Shown: in pieces, positions 1-12,900 of the stretch
Position numbering within the stretch: position 1 is the first letter of the stretch
How the letters are laid out: each line of letters begins with the position of its first letter
NCBI GenBank assembly: GCA_964019695.1
Contig: OZ026518.1
Span: forward strand, 76,253,912-76,317,911
Reading direction: 5' to 3'
DNA: 64,000 nt
From: Loripinus fragilis
Lineage: Eukaryota > Mollusca > Bivalvia > Lucinida > Lucinidae
Program-made: the position numbers and the translations under genes
The notes under the pieces: model-generated
Databases searched by the model: none
Told to the model about the DNA's origin: nothing
Seen by the model: only the letters and a program-made list of their open reading frames with translations

Positions 1-180
1 GCGTAGTCTTTTAGCTATGAGATTTCGCATGAGATTTTAGTTGTATCGCATGTGTCGCCAACGAGTTATAAGCTCTTTTGTGAGATTTTAAAGTTCTAAT
101 TGCATGTGTCAACCATGAGCTATGAGCTAAATCGTGAGAATTTAGGTGATTGGACGGTGTAGCCAAACAAATGAGTCTTG
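1..180. repeat. Degenerate short repeats at window edge
   Basis: Variants of GTGAGATTTTA and of ATGAGCTATGAGCT recur at roughly 60-bp spacing. Probably the end of a degenerate tandem array cut by the window edge. Confidence 0.4.
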
Positions 181-335
181 TATAGGTGTTTAGGGATACA
201 GGATATTTGCCGTTACATCATAAGTAACTTCAAGTCTTGGATTACTATCCATTTTACTTCCAGGGATATGGGATACTGTGTCCAAAATTTGTGTTTACTT
301 TAAGGGATACGGGATATTTGGATCCCCCACAAGCC
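181..335 (+). repeat. Dispersed repeat with 'GGGATA-GGATA' motifs, copy 1
   Basis: Contains CTTCCAGGGATATGGGATAC and TTTAAGGGATACGGGATATT followed by a CCCCC/CCTC end. The same order of motifs recurs at 34111-34265, after the 31-bp array. Confidence 0.55.
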
Positions 336-354
336 TCACAAATATATAGCCTAG

Positions 355-443
355 CTTAGTACTGGTTCAACCCAGGAAGACCCGTCCCTTTATAATTGAA
401 TGATTGTTGATGGGACGTACGAATCAAATCAAACAAAACAAAT
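355..443 (+). repeat. SINE-A 3' fragment
   Basis: Only the 3' half: CTTAGTACTGGTTCAACCC through GATTGTTGATGGGACGTA to the AAATCAAACAAAAC tail. The tRNA-like head is missing. The tail follows the shared CCTCACAAATATATAG flank without a clear TSD. Confidence 0.75.
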
Positions 444-593
444 ATATTAGAGCTTCGTTGGAGCAAACAATTGAAACAATGACAATGGTTTATTTGCAAC
501 GAAACATGATTTATATATTCTCGAAGCCAATATACGTAGCTTATATATCAAGATATATGAAGAAAAAAAACAGCTTCGTTTAAAAAAGTCGTG

Positions 594-664
594 GGCTGCG
601 CCGGGATTTGAACCCGGGACCTCTCGCACCCAAAGCGAGAATCATACCCCTAGACCACGCAGCC
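594..664 (-). tRNA. tRNA-Pro (anticodon TGG)
   Basis: Read on the - strand: acceptor arm GGCTGCG paired with CGCAGCC, A box TGGTCTAGGGG, anticodon arm CTCGC-loop-GCGAG with loop TTTGGGT (anticodon TGG), B box GGTTCAAATCC. All stems pair, 71 nt, no intron. The - strand flank downstream is T-rich (a T-run at about 563-570), suitable for Pol III termination. It looks functional and differs from the SINE tRNA-like heads elsewhere in the window. Confidence 0.95.
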
Positions 665-1365
665 ACAGTTGTCTAAATGCATATCAATAATCACAATATA
701 TCTTTTACCTTTAATATATGAATGCTGGTTTCCAGCTGTGCATAATAAGGCAACCAGTTTATGCGCGATTATGAGTAGCCTCCCTTCCCGCAGAAAAAAG
801 AAAAAAAAGTAAAACCTTGCATTTCATCCATTTGATACAGTGTATAGATATGCAAAAACAATAGCTATACTCAAGAAGAATTATTATTCCTGTTTTAGAT
901 TAAGATACATAAGTTTGACTCTGTGGATCACTGGAAGTTTGAACTGATTCGCTTCGAAGTCCTTTCGTCCTTAAAAGCACACACGGTCGGGTCTGAAAGC
1001 CCCCGCCCAGCCCAGCTTCCGAGCGTCTGAAAAAATATAAATTGAGCCAGTGCATGAGATTTTCAACAATTAGGGCTGCTACATTTAAGAAATTTGGTAA
1101 ACGTTTCCACGAGTTCCAATAACCGAAACGATTCGGTTTACACGTAACTTCCAGATTGATATTTTTAATTATGCAGCTCAGTAAAACCGCCGATATTTTC
1201 CCTAAAAAACCCTTTGAAAAATGTACCTTGCGTAAATATTCGAAATTGTTTCTGGTTGGGTGTTGTGCTAGAACTCATAGGCATCATCGAAAAGTTGGTC
1301 CAAAGAATTCCAATTTCCATGAAAATTGGGAAACATATATATAGGCATTTAGATATACGGTAAGG
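665..1365. other. No recognisable feature
   Basis: AT-rich single-copy-looking sequence with stop codons in all frames beyond ~60 codons. A short GC-richer stretch at about 985-1025 has no promoter motif I can support. KAT14's missing 5' exon could lie anywhere from here to 3850. Confidence 0.4.
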
Positions 1366-2040
1366 TATTAATGAAATCCCTCACCAAAAATATTTATTTT
1401 GTTAAGTCCATCTTCTTAAAAGAAATAGATTTCGCAGTAGGCATATTACAAGGTAATATATGTATCTGAAGGGAAATTTACATAGGACAAGATCAACCCC
1501 AAACTTAATATTATATTATTGAAAATTGTTAAAATACTAAATACATACATATCAATTCACATGGTACAGCAAAGTATCAGTTAACAACAAAAATTTGGTT
1601 TTTATAGCCTGATTTCAGCGAAGACATTTGATACCGCGATATTACGGAGTTCTATTTGTACCAGAAGGGATATTTTGGACAAAATCAAGCTTTAACTTTA
1701 ATATTTTTGCGTGAATTTTTGCATGCTAATGTAAAAACATAAGTTTAATCATATGGTAAAGAAAAAAATCATTTTCTTTCTTTTAAATGGGTATTATAGG
1801 CTGATTTCGACAAAGAAATTTGATACCACGATAGTACGGAGTAAAAAAAGATCTGTACCCCAAGTAAAACAATACACAAAATCAACCCTAAAAATTATTT
1901 TTTTTGCCCGAATTTTCGCATACTACTACAAAAACACATATTGAATCATATGATAGAAAGAAATTATGCACTTGCCCCCAAAAAACAGTTTTATAGGCTA
2001 ATTTCGAAATAAAAAGTTGATTTCGCGAAATCAAGTTGAT
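1366..2040 (+). repeat. Degenerate ~185-bp tandem monomers
   Basis: The block TATAGSCTGATTTCGNCAAAG followed by TTTGATACC and a CGATANTACGGAGT motif appears near 1605-1650 and 1795-1840, with weaker traces near 1425 and 1995. It is the same architecture (diverged ~150-200-bp monomers) as the composite elements further on. Confidence 0.55.
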
Positions 2041-2487
2041 TACTCTGATTAGTCATACCGCACACAAGACATAACTGTGAATAGTCACGTACGCATCAAT
2101 ACACACGCCGACAGGAAGTAAACAAAAAACTTTCACATGCGTGTAACTGTTAAAAATGCAGATATATGATTGTTCCAAGCAGTGGCTGAGTGAGACAATA
2201 TTCGGGACATTTTTTTATGGCCCATTGAGCATGTCCGCCGTAATTTCTAATTGCAGTAGATACTTTATCAAATACAGCCGATTATGAGAAAACAAACGAT
2301 CTGATTGATGATCCAGATCGAGATGTGACGTATCACTGTTTAAGAGAATATTTTTCATTAGGAAATACTATTTATAAATCACAACGCTGGTCACGTACTA
2401 AAGTTCATGTAAACGGTAGGTCAATTTTGTAAATGTTTATTGCAGAAACACGAAACGGTGCTGTTTACACGTGTAAACGTGGCAGCC
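2041..2487. other. No recognisable feature
   Basis: Non-repetitive sequence as far as I can see. It lies 1.4-1.8 kb upstream of the first coding exon and is a plausible location for the KAT14 promoter or 5' UTR exon, but nothing in it proves that. Confidence 0.35.
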
Positions 2488-2706
2488 CTACCAACAATGT
2501 GGCATTTGACATGTGTAGACTCGGACGAGCCTCTGCAGCCTACTGTTAAGCTTAGTAACTCCAAATGGTGTTCAGTCAGTAGCTTAACAATCATAGAATA
2601 CTCAAGCAACTAGCAAAGGCTCTGATCAGACTGCGTGTATGCGCAGGCTGATCTGAGGCTTGTTGGTCACACATCCCACATTGATGGAACTTGGAAATCT
2701 CATACA
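2488..2706 (-). repeat. MITE-C copy
   Basis: Ends CCAACAATGTGGCAT and ATCCCACATTGATGGAA are the inverted termini of MITE-C. The interior CTTGTTGGTCAC...GATCAGACTGCGTG...GCAGGCTGATCTGA matches the copies at 23772, 41753 and 42795. Confidence 0.75.
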
Positions 2707-3017
2707 CAGGCTCAATTCTGGTGTAGTTGGCTTCAAATTTCCTGCACTACCCACTGGAACATATTCATGTTTTAAAGTTTCATTTTTCTTTTGCTTTTCC
2801 CCTTTTAAATAAATCGCTTCTTCTTACAGCATTATTTGAAAACAATTGCTTTTATTACATATTTAATTGCTAAAAATACCCAAAAAGAGCGGCTTATCTG
2901 TTCCTCTGCCGCAGCACACGCTATTGCTCTAGTGTTTATTACATAAAACATCTCTTGGGCTTGGTCTGATCCTGATCCACAATGTTTTCCACTCTGCTTG
3001 TAAATACATGTTATCAC

Positions 3018-3222
3018 GGGAGGGCAGTGGCTCAGTAGTAGAGTGCTTGACTGGAGAGCGAGGGGCCTTGGGTTCGAGCCTAGCCGGCGTCACTGTGTTG
3101 TGTCTTTGAGTAAGACACATTAATCCTAGCTTAGTACTGGTTCAACCCAGGAAGACCCGTCCCTTTATAACTGAAAGATTGTTGATGGGATGTAAAGAAT
3201 CAAATCAAGCAAAACAAAACTT
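3018..3222 (+). repeat. SINE-A (tRNA-derived SINE)
   Basis: tRNA-like head with A box GTGGCTCAGTAGTAGAG and B box GGTTCGAGCCT, then the family's body (GTTGTGTCTTTGAG, TACTGGTTCAACCCAG) and an A-rich CAAGCAAAACAAAAC tail. No clean TSD. Confidence 0.85.
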
Positions 3223-3302
3223 GTTTATTACTGGAATGCTGATAATTAACAGGTTAAAAATTGGGGATGAGTGTTACGTACATAGTGACAAGGGTAAATG
3301 AG

Positions 3303-3476
3303 TGCCTCCAGGCCTCCAGATATGAGTGCGTATTTGAATATTATTTTCCTTATTTCTCAACAAAAACATATATTGTGGGTACTCAAAAGAACCGTCTCAA
3401 TGAGACGGTTCTTTTGGGCACCCAAAACAGAAGGTAAAAACTGAAGGATAAGAAAATACTCACAATTTTAGGCTAA
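3303..3476 (+). repeat. MITE-A hairpin, interrupted by SINE-B
   Basis: Palindrome centred on AGAACCGTCTCA / TGAGACGGTTCT with flanking CTTATTTCTCAACAAAAACA and CTGAAGGATAAGAAAAT arms. The right end continues after the SINE-B insertion at 3800. Confidence 0.85.
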
Positions 3477-3799
3477 CCGGGCCGCGTAGCGCAGTTGTTA
3501 ACGTGTCTGGCTACAGATGCGTGTCTGACTGCAGATCCAGGGGTCACGAGTTTGATCCCGGCCCGCTCTTATACTTTCGTGGAGATTGATCATGAAATAA
3601 TTTCTACGGTCATTCTCCTCCCTTTTGCTGAATCATTCAAGTAGGGTTGTTGTCAGTTACAAGCGAAAGTATGTGCACGAAGTACTGGTTAACCACTTGT
3701 TCAAGCTTGCCCAGGAAAAAGTGTGGTTAGGTGAACTGACCGTCCCGCCATAACCATAGCTGTTGACTCTGGATGTAAAGCAACAAAGCAAACAAACAA
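3477..3799 (+). repeat. SINE-B (second tRNA-derived SINE family), copy 1
   Basis: Head with A-box-like GCGTAGCGCAGTTGTTAA and B box GAGTTTGATCC, body with CTTTCGTGGAGATTGATCAT, a tail of AAACAAACAAAC. Flanked by a perfect 15-bp duplication ACAATTTTAGGCTAA (3462-3476 and 3800-3814), so it landed inside MITE-A. Confidence 0.92.
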
Positions 3800-3854
3800 A
3801 CAATTTTAGGCTAAACATTCTTGCCTATCTGGACCTATGTGCTTCTTCTTTCAG

Positions 3855-3983
3855 AGTATAAGAAAGATTCCAGATGACAGTTTTATAAGAAGATGTTTGA
3901 AGAAAATTGTTATTGTGGCTCCAGCACTGATGACCAAGCTAACTCATTCACCTGTGAAAAATGTAAAAGACAATTCCACCCTG
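3855..3983 (+). CDS. KAT14: KAT14 exon with start codon (coding exon 1; CDS from 3893)
   Basis: The acceptor is a pyrimidine-rich run ending CAG at 3854; the donor after 3983 reads GTATGTG. ATG at 3893 is the first in frame, with a TGA at 3875 upstream, so 3855-3892 is 5' UTR and another upstream exon exists. It encodes residues 1-30, including Cys6, Cys8, Cys21, Cys24 and His29 of the zinc-binding module. It ends in phase 1. Confidence 0.9.
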
Positions 3984-6900
3984 GTATGTGAAACATGTCT
4001 ACACCGTATGTCCAGATAAGCAAATGTTTTGAGCGTAAAATCATAATTATTTTCTTACCCATCAGTTTAAACATGTGTTTTGGGTGCTCAAAAGAACTGT
4101 CTTATTGAGAGGGTTCTTTTGAGTACCCACAATATTTCTTTTAGAAATAAGAAAAATAATTTTTAAATACACACTCTTATCTGGAGGCCTGTATAATACC
4201 ATATTCTAATAAGTGGACATGCTCTTACCGTATAAGCATGTTCTGGGTAATTTATGGGTTTACACAATATTATGTGAACTTTTGTCAGATTTCATCAAAA
4301 GCCAGCTGATCTGGATCTTAACACTGTTTTGAAAAGAAGGTATAAAACTTTGAAAAAGTCATGTGCACAATGTGCTTATTAGGTTGAATGTGGTATGTTA
4401 CCATAATTACACTAAATATTTGGACATTCAAACTTAACTCATTATATTTATCCTAAAATTTGAACGAGTCACATTGGGACTCCTGATTAACATGTTTTTT
4501 TAGGGTAAAATTTTAGAATATTTTCTCAATGAGTACCCTAAGCATATACCTATATGTAGTTTAGTTGATGGTTAAGGAAATTAATTTTTGATTACATACT
4601 CTTACCTAGAAGCCTGAGCAGTTTAAACTAGGCCACCCTTAAAAGATTGTTTGTTTGCTGTCACACATCCGACTCACTCAAAATGCCACCTACTGTACCT
4701 GAAAAATTTAATGGCAGCCTCGGATTTTTTTTTTATTTTGTTCTAATTTTAGATTTTTTTCTTTATTTTTTATGATTTTTTAAAAAATTAAAAAAAAAAT
4801 ACCTACCTACCAACCTATTCACCTAAAAAATCATGAGCAGGGTGACAGCAAACAATTTTTTTTAAGGATGGCCCTATATGAACTTCAGATTTCCAGTTAA
4901 TCCAATGGTGTAATATCCTTACTATTGATTCATTTTGTGAATGAAAAAAGTTCTTTGTTGTTCTTACAGAATGCATCAAGTCAGGATCGCCATCTGTTTT
5001 GAAGGGAGACTTGTTGTTCAACTTCAAGTGTGAATCATGCGGAAATGGGGAAGAGGAATTTGAAAGAATCAGACTCCAGTGGTCAGTTATCATATATGGG
5101 GCAGTGCACAAGATTTTGGTATTTACAGGGGTTTCCATAGGCCTGATTTGGGCCCCTTCCCAAAATTAAAAAAAATGAGCAAAAAAATCCCAAAATGGTG
5201 TATATCATTCCCAATTTCTTTGTTCTACATTTTGGTGAAAATTTCATGAAAATCAGAACAAAAATACCAAAGTACCAGATGCATAGAAAATTGCATAAAA
5301 ATGTGAATGAAAACACATTTTCATTCACATTTTAAGCAATTTTTCATTAGTTTTTATGTCGGACAATTAAAACAACAGGTCCCTGGCCCTGACTTCAGGA
5401 AGGTAGGAAAATCCCTGATTTATCAGGCCAGTATGCAGTGAAGGCTCAGGTGATTCTGTGCATATATGCAGGCCTGCCAGAGGCTTCACTGTTTGCATAC
5501 ACAAAGTATGGTTGTAGATAAAGCCTCGGGCCAAAATTAAGACCTCTATTATAAATCAGCATGGGTATTTTAAAGAGGTCTTTGAGCATATTATGACTTG
5601 TGATAAGATATGTACCAAAATCTTATATGCTGGCACATTTCTTATAGAGGAAGTGTTTAACCATGTACTTTGACAATGTAGGCTCAGTTGAGATTCTGCA
5701 GTCGATTTGCAGGCTTTAAAAGAGGCCCTACTTATTCTACTTTTTCCTACTACTACCTTTTCCTACTTTGTCTTGAAAATGGCCCACTCTCCCTTCTTTA
5801 CACTCCAAAATTGCATTTACATGATGAATTAAAAAATAATAATTCTAGCCCGCTTGGGTTGTAAGAATTATTATATATATTTATATTTCTGTCAGTGAGC
5901 AGACTCAAGAGTGCTTTAAATTGAAGTTTTCATCTGCAAGTTGTTCTTTTTTTTTTTGTCACACCTGCTTGTAGCAGGGTGAAGATAGTAGTTTAAATTT
6001 TCATCCATCTGTCGGGTTGTTCCTCAAGTGGTGTGTCAGTCTGTCTTGACCCAACCATCATTATTTCTAAATTATGATGTATGGATGTGTATGATCTATC
6101 TGTATCTATCTTATACCCTAATTCACTTAATAACAGAGGGAGCGCAGTGGCTCAGTGGTAGAGTTCTTGACATAAGACCGAGGGTCTGGGGGTTCGAGCC
6201 TCACCGGCTTCACTGTGTTGTGTCCTTGAGCAAGACACATTAATCCTAACTTAGTACTGGTTCAACCCAGGAAGCCCTGTCACTACATAACTGAAAGATT
6301 GTTGATGGGACGTAAAGAATCAAATCAAACAAAACTTAATAACAGTGACATGGTCCTTTTGAGTATCCACAAAGTTTATTTAAATTGAGGGATAAGAAAA
6401 TAATCACAATTTTACGCTTAAATTGTTGGTTATCAGGATCATTGCTCCACATTTGAGCCATGACATGAATGAGTGTGTGCAAAGCATAGGCTCAGATCAG
6501 ACTGGTCAGAGTCTTTGCTGTGCACTCAGTAGGTAACTAAGGGCCCAAGTTTTCTTCATGCAGACAGCGAAGACTCTGATTAGACACAGCCAGGGCTTAA
6601 CCTGGCTCAGAATTTATTGTAGCCAACACTTTAGCCAAATAGAAAACTTGGAGCCAAATGAAATTGACTTAAGCCAGAAAATAGTATCAATAAGTTGTTC
6701 TGTATTTAACACTTTGGCCGCTGGCAGTGACTTTTGTCATCTGCTGATAACCTTTGCAAACAGTTTGGACCTAGATCAGGCCAGACAAAATGTTGGGCCT
6801 GATCTGGATCCAAACTGTTTGACACCCTGATGGTAGTGACAAAAAAAAATTCCAGCATTCAAAGAGTTAAATTTGGCACAATAATAAAGTGTGAAGGAAT

Positions 6901-9900
6901 AATAAATGCAATATTGGAAAATCCAAAATCTGATCAAAATACAATTTTTCGCATATATGTAATTTTTGAACCATCTAGAGTGTACTTTTAGCCTATTACT
7001 TATATCAAAATTTTGTAGCCACTCTACATTTTAAGTAGCAAATGGCTACAATGGCTAATGGCAGGGTGAGCCCTGCTCAACTGATACCTAGGCTGATCTG
7101 AGTATTCTTGTGACACACAGCTACATTGTTGGTTTTCTCATGTGGCACCACATTTGACTTTCCTTATCTTTTCTTTATATCCTTTTTATATCTTGATTTA
7201 TATGTTCTAGGAGATGATGCCTTGTTAAGTTAGGGGTTTTTCATGCAAACCAAACATCTATTTGTCTTAATCCACATCTGAACTAAGGGTGAGGTTGGTG
7301 CACCGTTATACCGGTTTAAGCCCTCCAGTAAAATATTTTTACTGACCGTTCCAAGGCGGTGCTTTTGTGGATCTTTTATGTTAATTCTGTCATGTTTTGT
7401 TATGCTTTCATGCATGTCTGTTTGTTGATGCCTTGTGGTCACCTGCTGGGAAAGGGCTGACCTCTTGGCTCTCGTTTGTGATGTCTAGTTGTGACGTTGT
7501 CACTTTCCCATTGGTATCCTGGGTCAGGTGTAGTACTTGATTGTATTGATTCCTGATCTTTTCCCTCTTTCTTACTTTCTGTTTCTAGGACACAGGTTGT
7601 TCAGCTGACCTTGTACAACCTTCATTTGGGTGGAACAGGAATGTGTGGCTACTTCAGATGGAAAGAACACATCTGTACTTTCATTGACAAACATTGGAAT
7701 ACTTTCTTTGGCTCTCACAGGTATACCTTGTTTTATTAACCCTTTTCCTGCCAGACACAACTTTTGATATATACACTTATGTGCCAAATTAAAGTTCACA
7801 AACTTAAAAAAATGCATAAGTTTATGGGAAATTTTGACATTCATTTCTTCTTCATTTCAATTTTATTCATATTATGGACTTGACAAATACATGAATGGGA
7901 AGATATAAGCAAGCCTTTAAATATTCACAATATAATTTATGTGTTCCCTGTTTTGCATATTGTCGCTAAGCAACCGATAAAAATAGCTAAAAAGTCACAA
8001 GTATGCTCATTTTTGTAGTAACCATGGTTACAAGGAATGAATATCTGATGTTACTTTTAATGCTACTCCAAAACAACATATTTTTCTATATATTGGCTAT
8101 CAAAAAATATTTGCTAGTCTTTCTTTTATAACTAAACAATATAAAACGCAAAAATGTTAATAAAATATGTCAATATTCAAAGTTCTTAAAATATGGGTAT
8201 GGCAGACAAATATTACTAATTACACAAGTTTTAAAGTCATTATGTACTTCAAATTATACTTAAGACTTAAACACAAAAAAAATCTGCCAATAAAATGTCT
8301 TTAAAAAGTTGGAATAATGCATTCAAAATGATGTTGTCATGGAAACAGATATGCAGTATTTTTGATATTCACTCTAATATTGATCCATTTCTTGACTAAT
8401 TTCATAAAGAAATGGTGATTTTTATACTTTCTTATTGATAGAAATTAAAATAAAACCACACATAAAGACAACAATAAGTCCTACATGTTATAGCATAAAC
8501 TTGAGTAATTATTGAATGTCTGGTTGCCATGGCAATTGTTTTAATGAACTAGAAGGACAAATTTTGGTCATTTTTGTCTTGTTGCTAGGCAACCACCTCC
8601 AGTATGGAGTAAAAATTTCTGAACATTTGTAATGATAGGGGGGATAATAATGTATTCAAACATAAGCCTTATTAATACTGTAAATCTTTCATTTTAGATT
8701 TAAGGTATTATAAGTTTTGAAAATAAGCATTATTTTTTGCCTTGAAATTCACTTTGTGAACTTTAATTTGGCACCTGACTGTAGTCTATGGGTCCAGTTA
8801 AGCAAAATTCCTGATTGTAAATATGCAATTATTTTCTTACGCAGCAATCTAAACATCTGTTTTGGGTGCTCAAAAGAACCGTCTTATTGAGACGTTTTTT
8901 TTGAGTACCCACAACATGTTTTGGTTGAGAAATAAGAAAAATAATTTTAAGTTACGCACATTTATCTGGAGGCTTACTCTCTCATCAGTTTATATTCTTA
9001 GGCAGCATATAATGCAAACTCTATAAACCCAGATCGGAATACTCCCAAGGGAGCAGTCTGATACTTGTAGGTACAGATATTAAAATGTGATTTGTAAATT
9101 ATAACCTGTCACCCCTCGATGAAATATGACATATAAATCTCTCTTGCATCGGGCTAGATGAAAGAATCCATCTGAATAGAAAGAGGCAAAGTAGTTACTT
9201 CCACAGATTGTGTATCCTTCATTACAAAAGCAAATTACAAATTCAAATCTTAACATGCTTGGACATTTTGCATGCTTTTTAGCTCACCTGAGGCATTGGC
9301 TCATGGTGAGCTATTGTGATCGTTGGATGTCCGTCCTCCGTCGTGCGTCGTGTGTCGGCAACAATTGCTTTAAAAGGCACCTTCTCCTAAACTACTGGCT
9401 GAATTTTGAGCAGATTTGGCAAGAATAAACCTTATATGGCCCTCTTTTAAAATTGTTCAAATGGTTTTGTCTGTTGCATATCTAGGTCACACAGGCTAAA
9501 AATAGATTTTCAAGATGAAAACTTTATAAAAATCTTCTTGTCTGAAACCACAAGGCCTAGAGCATTGATATTTGGTATGTAGCATCATCTAGTGGTCCTC
9601 TACCAAGTTTGTTCATATTATACCCCTGGGGCCAAAAATGACCCCACCCCGGGTTCACATGTTTTACATAGGCTTATATAGTAAAAACATGAAAAAATCT
9701 TCTTGTCTGAAATCATATGGCCTAGAGTCTTGATATTATGTACACAGCATCACCTGGTGGACCTCTACCAAGTTTGTTCAAATTATGCCCCTGGGACAAA
9801 AAATGGCCCCGCCCCTGGGGTCTCATGCTTTACATTGGCTTACATAGTGAAAAACATGAAAAAATCTTCTTGTCTGAAACCATATGACCTAGAGTCTTGA

Positions 9901-12900
9901 TATTTGGTATGTAGCATCACCTGGTGGATCTCTACTAAGTTTGTTCTAATTATGCCCGGAGTGGGGCCAAAATGGTCCCACCCTGGGGGTCACATGTTTT
10001 ACATAGGCTTATATAGTGAAAAACATGAAAAATCTTCTTGTCTGAAATCATATGGCCTAGAGTCTTGATATTTGGTATGTAGCATCACCTGGTGGACCTC
10101 TACAAAGTTTGGTCAAATTATGCCCCAGGGGCAAAAATGGCCCACCCTTTACATAGGCTTATATGGTGAAAAAACATGAAAAAATATTCTTGACTGAAAC
10201 CATATGGCCAAGAGTCTTGATATTTGGTATGTAGCATCACCCGGTGGACCTCTACGAAGTTTGTTCAAAGCATGCCCCTGGGGCCAAAAATGGCCTCACC
10301 CCGGGGGTCACATGTTTTACATAGGCTTATATGGTGAAAAAAAAACATGAAAAAATCTTCTTGTCTGAAACCACAGGGCCTAGAGCATTGATATTTGGTA
10401 TGTAGCATCATCTTGTGGTCCTCTACCAAGATTGTTCAAATTATGCCCCTGGGACCAAAAATGGCCCCACTCAGGGGGGGTGGGGGTCAAATGTTTTACA
10501 AAGGCTCATATAGTAAAAACATAACAAATCTACTTGTCTGAAACCATATGGCCTAGAGTCTTGATATTGTGTACATAGCACCACCTGGTGGACCATGACC
10601 AATTTAATTCAAATCATGCCCCTGGGGCCAAAAATGGCCCACCCCGGGGTCACTTGTTTTACATAGTCTTATATGGTGTAAAAAAATCAAAAAAATCTTC
10701 TTGTCTGAAACCATATTGCCTAGAGTCTTGAGTTTGTGTAGCATCACCTTGTGGACCGCTACCAAGTCTGTTCGAATTATGCCCCTGGGGCGAAAAATGG
10801 CTCCACCCGGGGGTCACTTGTTTTGCATAGTCTTACATGGTGAAAAACATGAAAAAATCTTCTTGTCTGAAATCATATGACCTAGAGTCTTGATATTTGG
10901 TATGTAGCATCACCTGGTGGACCTCTACCAAGTTTGTTCAAATTATGCCCTTGGGGCCAAAAAATGGCCCCACTCCGGGGTTCACATGGTATACATAGGC
11001 TTATACACTGAAAAACATGAAAAAATCTTCTTGTCTGAAATCATATGGCCTAGAGTCTTGATATTGTGTATATAGCATCACCTAGTCAACCTCTACCAAG
11101 TTTGTTCAAATTATGCCCCTGGGACCAAAAGTGGCCCCGCCCCAGGGGTCTCATGCTTTACATTGGCTTACATAGACAAAACATGAAAAAATCTTCTGGT
11201 CTGAAACCATATGGCCTAGAGTCTTGATAATTGGTATGTAGCATCACCTAGTGGACCTCTACCAAGTTTGTTCAAATTATGCCACTGGGGCCAAAAATGG
11301 CTCCGCCCCAGGGGGCACATGCTTTACATTGGCTTACATAGTGAAAACATGACAAAATCTTCTTGTCTGAAACCATTAGGCCTACAGTCTTGATAATTGG
11401 TATATATGGCATCACCTAATGGACTTCTACCAAGTGTGTTCAAATTATGCCTGTGGCGCCAAAAGTGGCCCGGCCCCAGGTGTCACCAGGGACATGGCCA
11501 GCTTTCAACAGATATAACTCAGGTGAGCGATTTAGGGCCACTTGGCCCTCTTGTTTGTCTTGTGCTGATTTGTTTCAAAATTAACCTCCCAAAAAATTTT
11601 GGGGTCGGTAGGGTAACCGGATACAAGATATATGGTAGATGTACCAGTATTCATGGTAGCTCCAGAAATGGTGGTATGACAGAAAAGAAGCCACCATTTA
11701 TCAGCTCCTAGAAATTGAGCAATGAAATTTCGTCAGTTAGCGAAACAATTAAATTTGATTGTCATGTAATAAATATCCAGCTACATGACATCACAAATGA
11801 TGTCCTTATGACGCAATTATCTTTGAACGTGACAGCCGCCATTTTACGAATGTCAGAAAGCCAATGATGACAATAGGTGGCTTAAATTTTTCATCATATG
11901 AACAAATTGAAAGGTTGAATCGGTAAAAATTGACCAAAAACCCATTAGATTAGAATAAACTTTAATTCCGTGGCATTTTATTGCTAAAAGTTTGGCAACT
12001 AATTATATAAACCTAGAATTGCGATTGTTACCACAAAAACTGGCGCTTGCCCAGAATCAATCTAGATTTAACCTGTCAGCACATCAATGGTGAGTAATGC
12101 TTATCAAATTTAGCAGAGATATGTATGTCCAAATATTTTTATTCAAAAATTAATAATGTCATAACTAAATTTATACTTTGAAACGTTGATACGTTAATAC
12201 CACAAAAACTGGGACAATCAGCATATATTATTTGGCCTTATGTTTAACAGAAAGAAGACCTCTTTATGGCATGGTACAGTAGCTGGAGTGTTGTCATCTG
12301 GGTGTCCAGCAATATTTTCCTCTGGTGCTCAGGAGCTGAAGGAGTCAGGATGGTGGAGACTTGTAGAAATGAAACCACCCGTCATTGCTAAATCAGGTAT
12401 GATAGTAACTCTTTGTATTCTGATGGAATTTCCCATACATATTGGTGCAATAGCTATGGAAGTGCCCATTGTGTACTTAAAGGGGTCACAGGTAGAATTT
12501 TCAAAATAATGAGATATTTCTGTTCCTAAAGGTTAGCAAACTGTGCAGACCCTGATGAAATGCTGCATAATGCTTCATTTCATCTGGGTCTTCACTGTTT
12601 GCCAAAATGCTGCATTTCATCAGGGTCTGTCCTGTTTGCCAACTTTAGTACCCATTTAGGGGTGTCCAGCTATATTTTCCTCTGGTGCACAGGAACTGAA
12701 GGAGTCAGGATGGTGGAGACTTGTAGAAATGAAGCCACCGGTCATTGCTAAATCAGGTATTATATTAACCCTTTGTATTCTGATGGATTTTCCCATACAT
12801 ATTAATGCATAGCTATGGAAGTGCCCATTGTGTACCTAAAGGAGTCACAGGTAGAATTTTCAAAATAATGAGATATTTCTATTCCTAAAGGTCAGCAAAC

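Noticed and set aside
985..1030. GC-richer patch as the KAT14 promoter
   Set aside because: Short, with no TATA, initiator or CpG cluster I could defend, and nearly 3 kb from the first coding exon.
3018..3090. tRNA genes suggested by A and B boxes in the SINE copies
   Set aside because: The anticodon and acceptor stems do not pair, and the sequence continues into SINE body and A-rich tails. Only 594-664 folds as a true tRNA.
4815..5138. 107-codon frame on the - strand
   Set aside because: It is the antisense shadow of KAT14 exon 2 and adjoining intron.
6028..6243. Frames spanning SINE-A heads (also 37025-37252 and 60504-60863)
   Set aside because: They translate tRNA-like SINE sequence and recur wherever a SINE-A copy occurs.
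12660..12756. The exon 4 duplicate as a mutually exclusive exon
   Set aside because: The only adjacent acceptor gives phase 0, whereas exon 3 ends in phase 2 and exon 4 in phase 1, so it cannot join in frame. Kept as a duplicate, not an exon.
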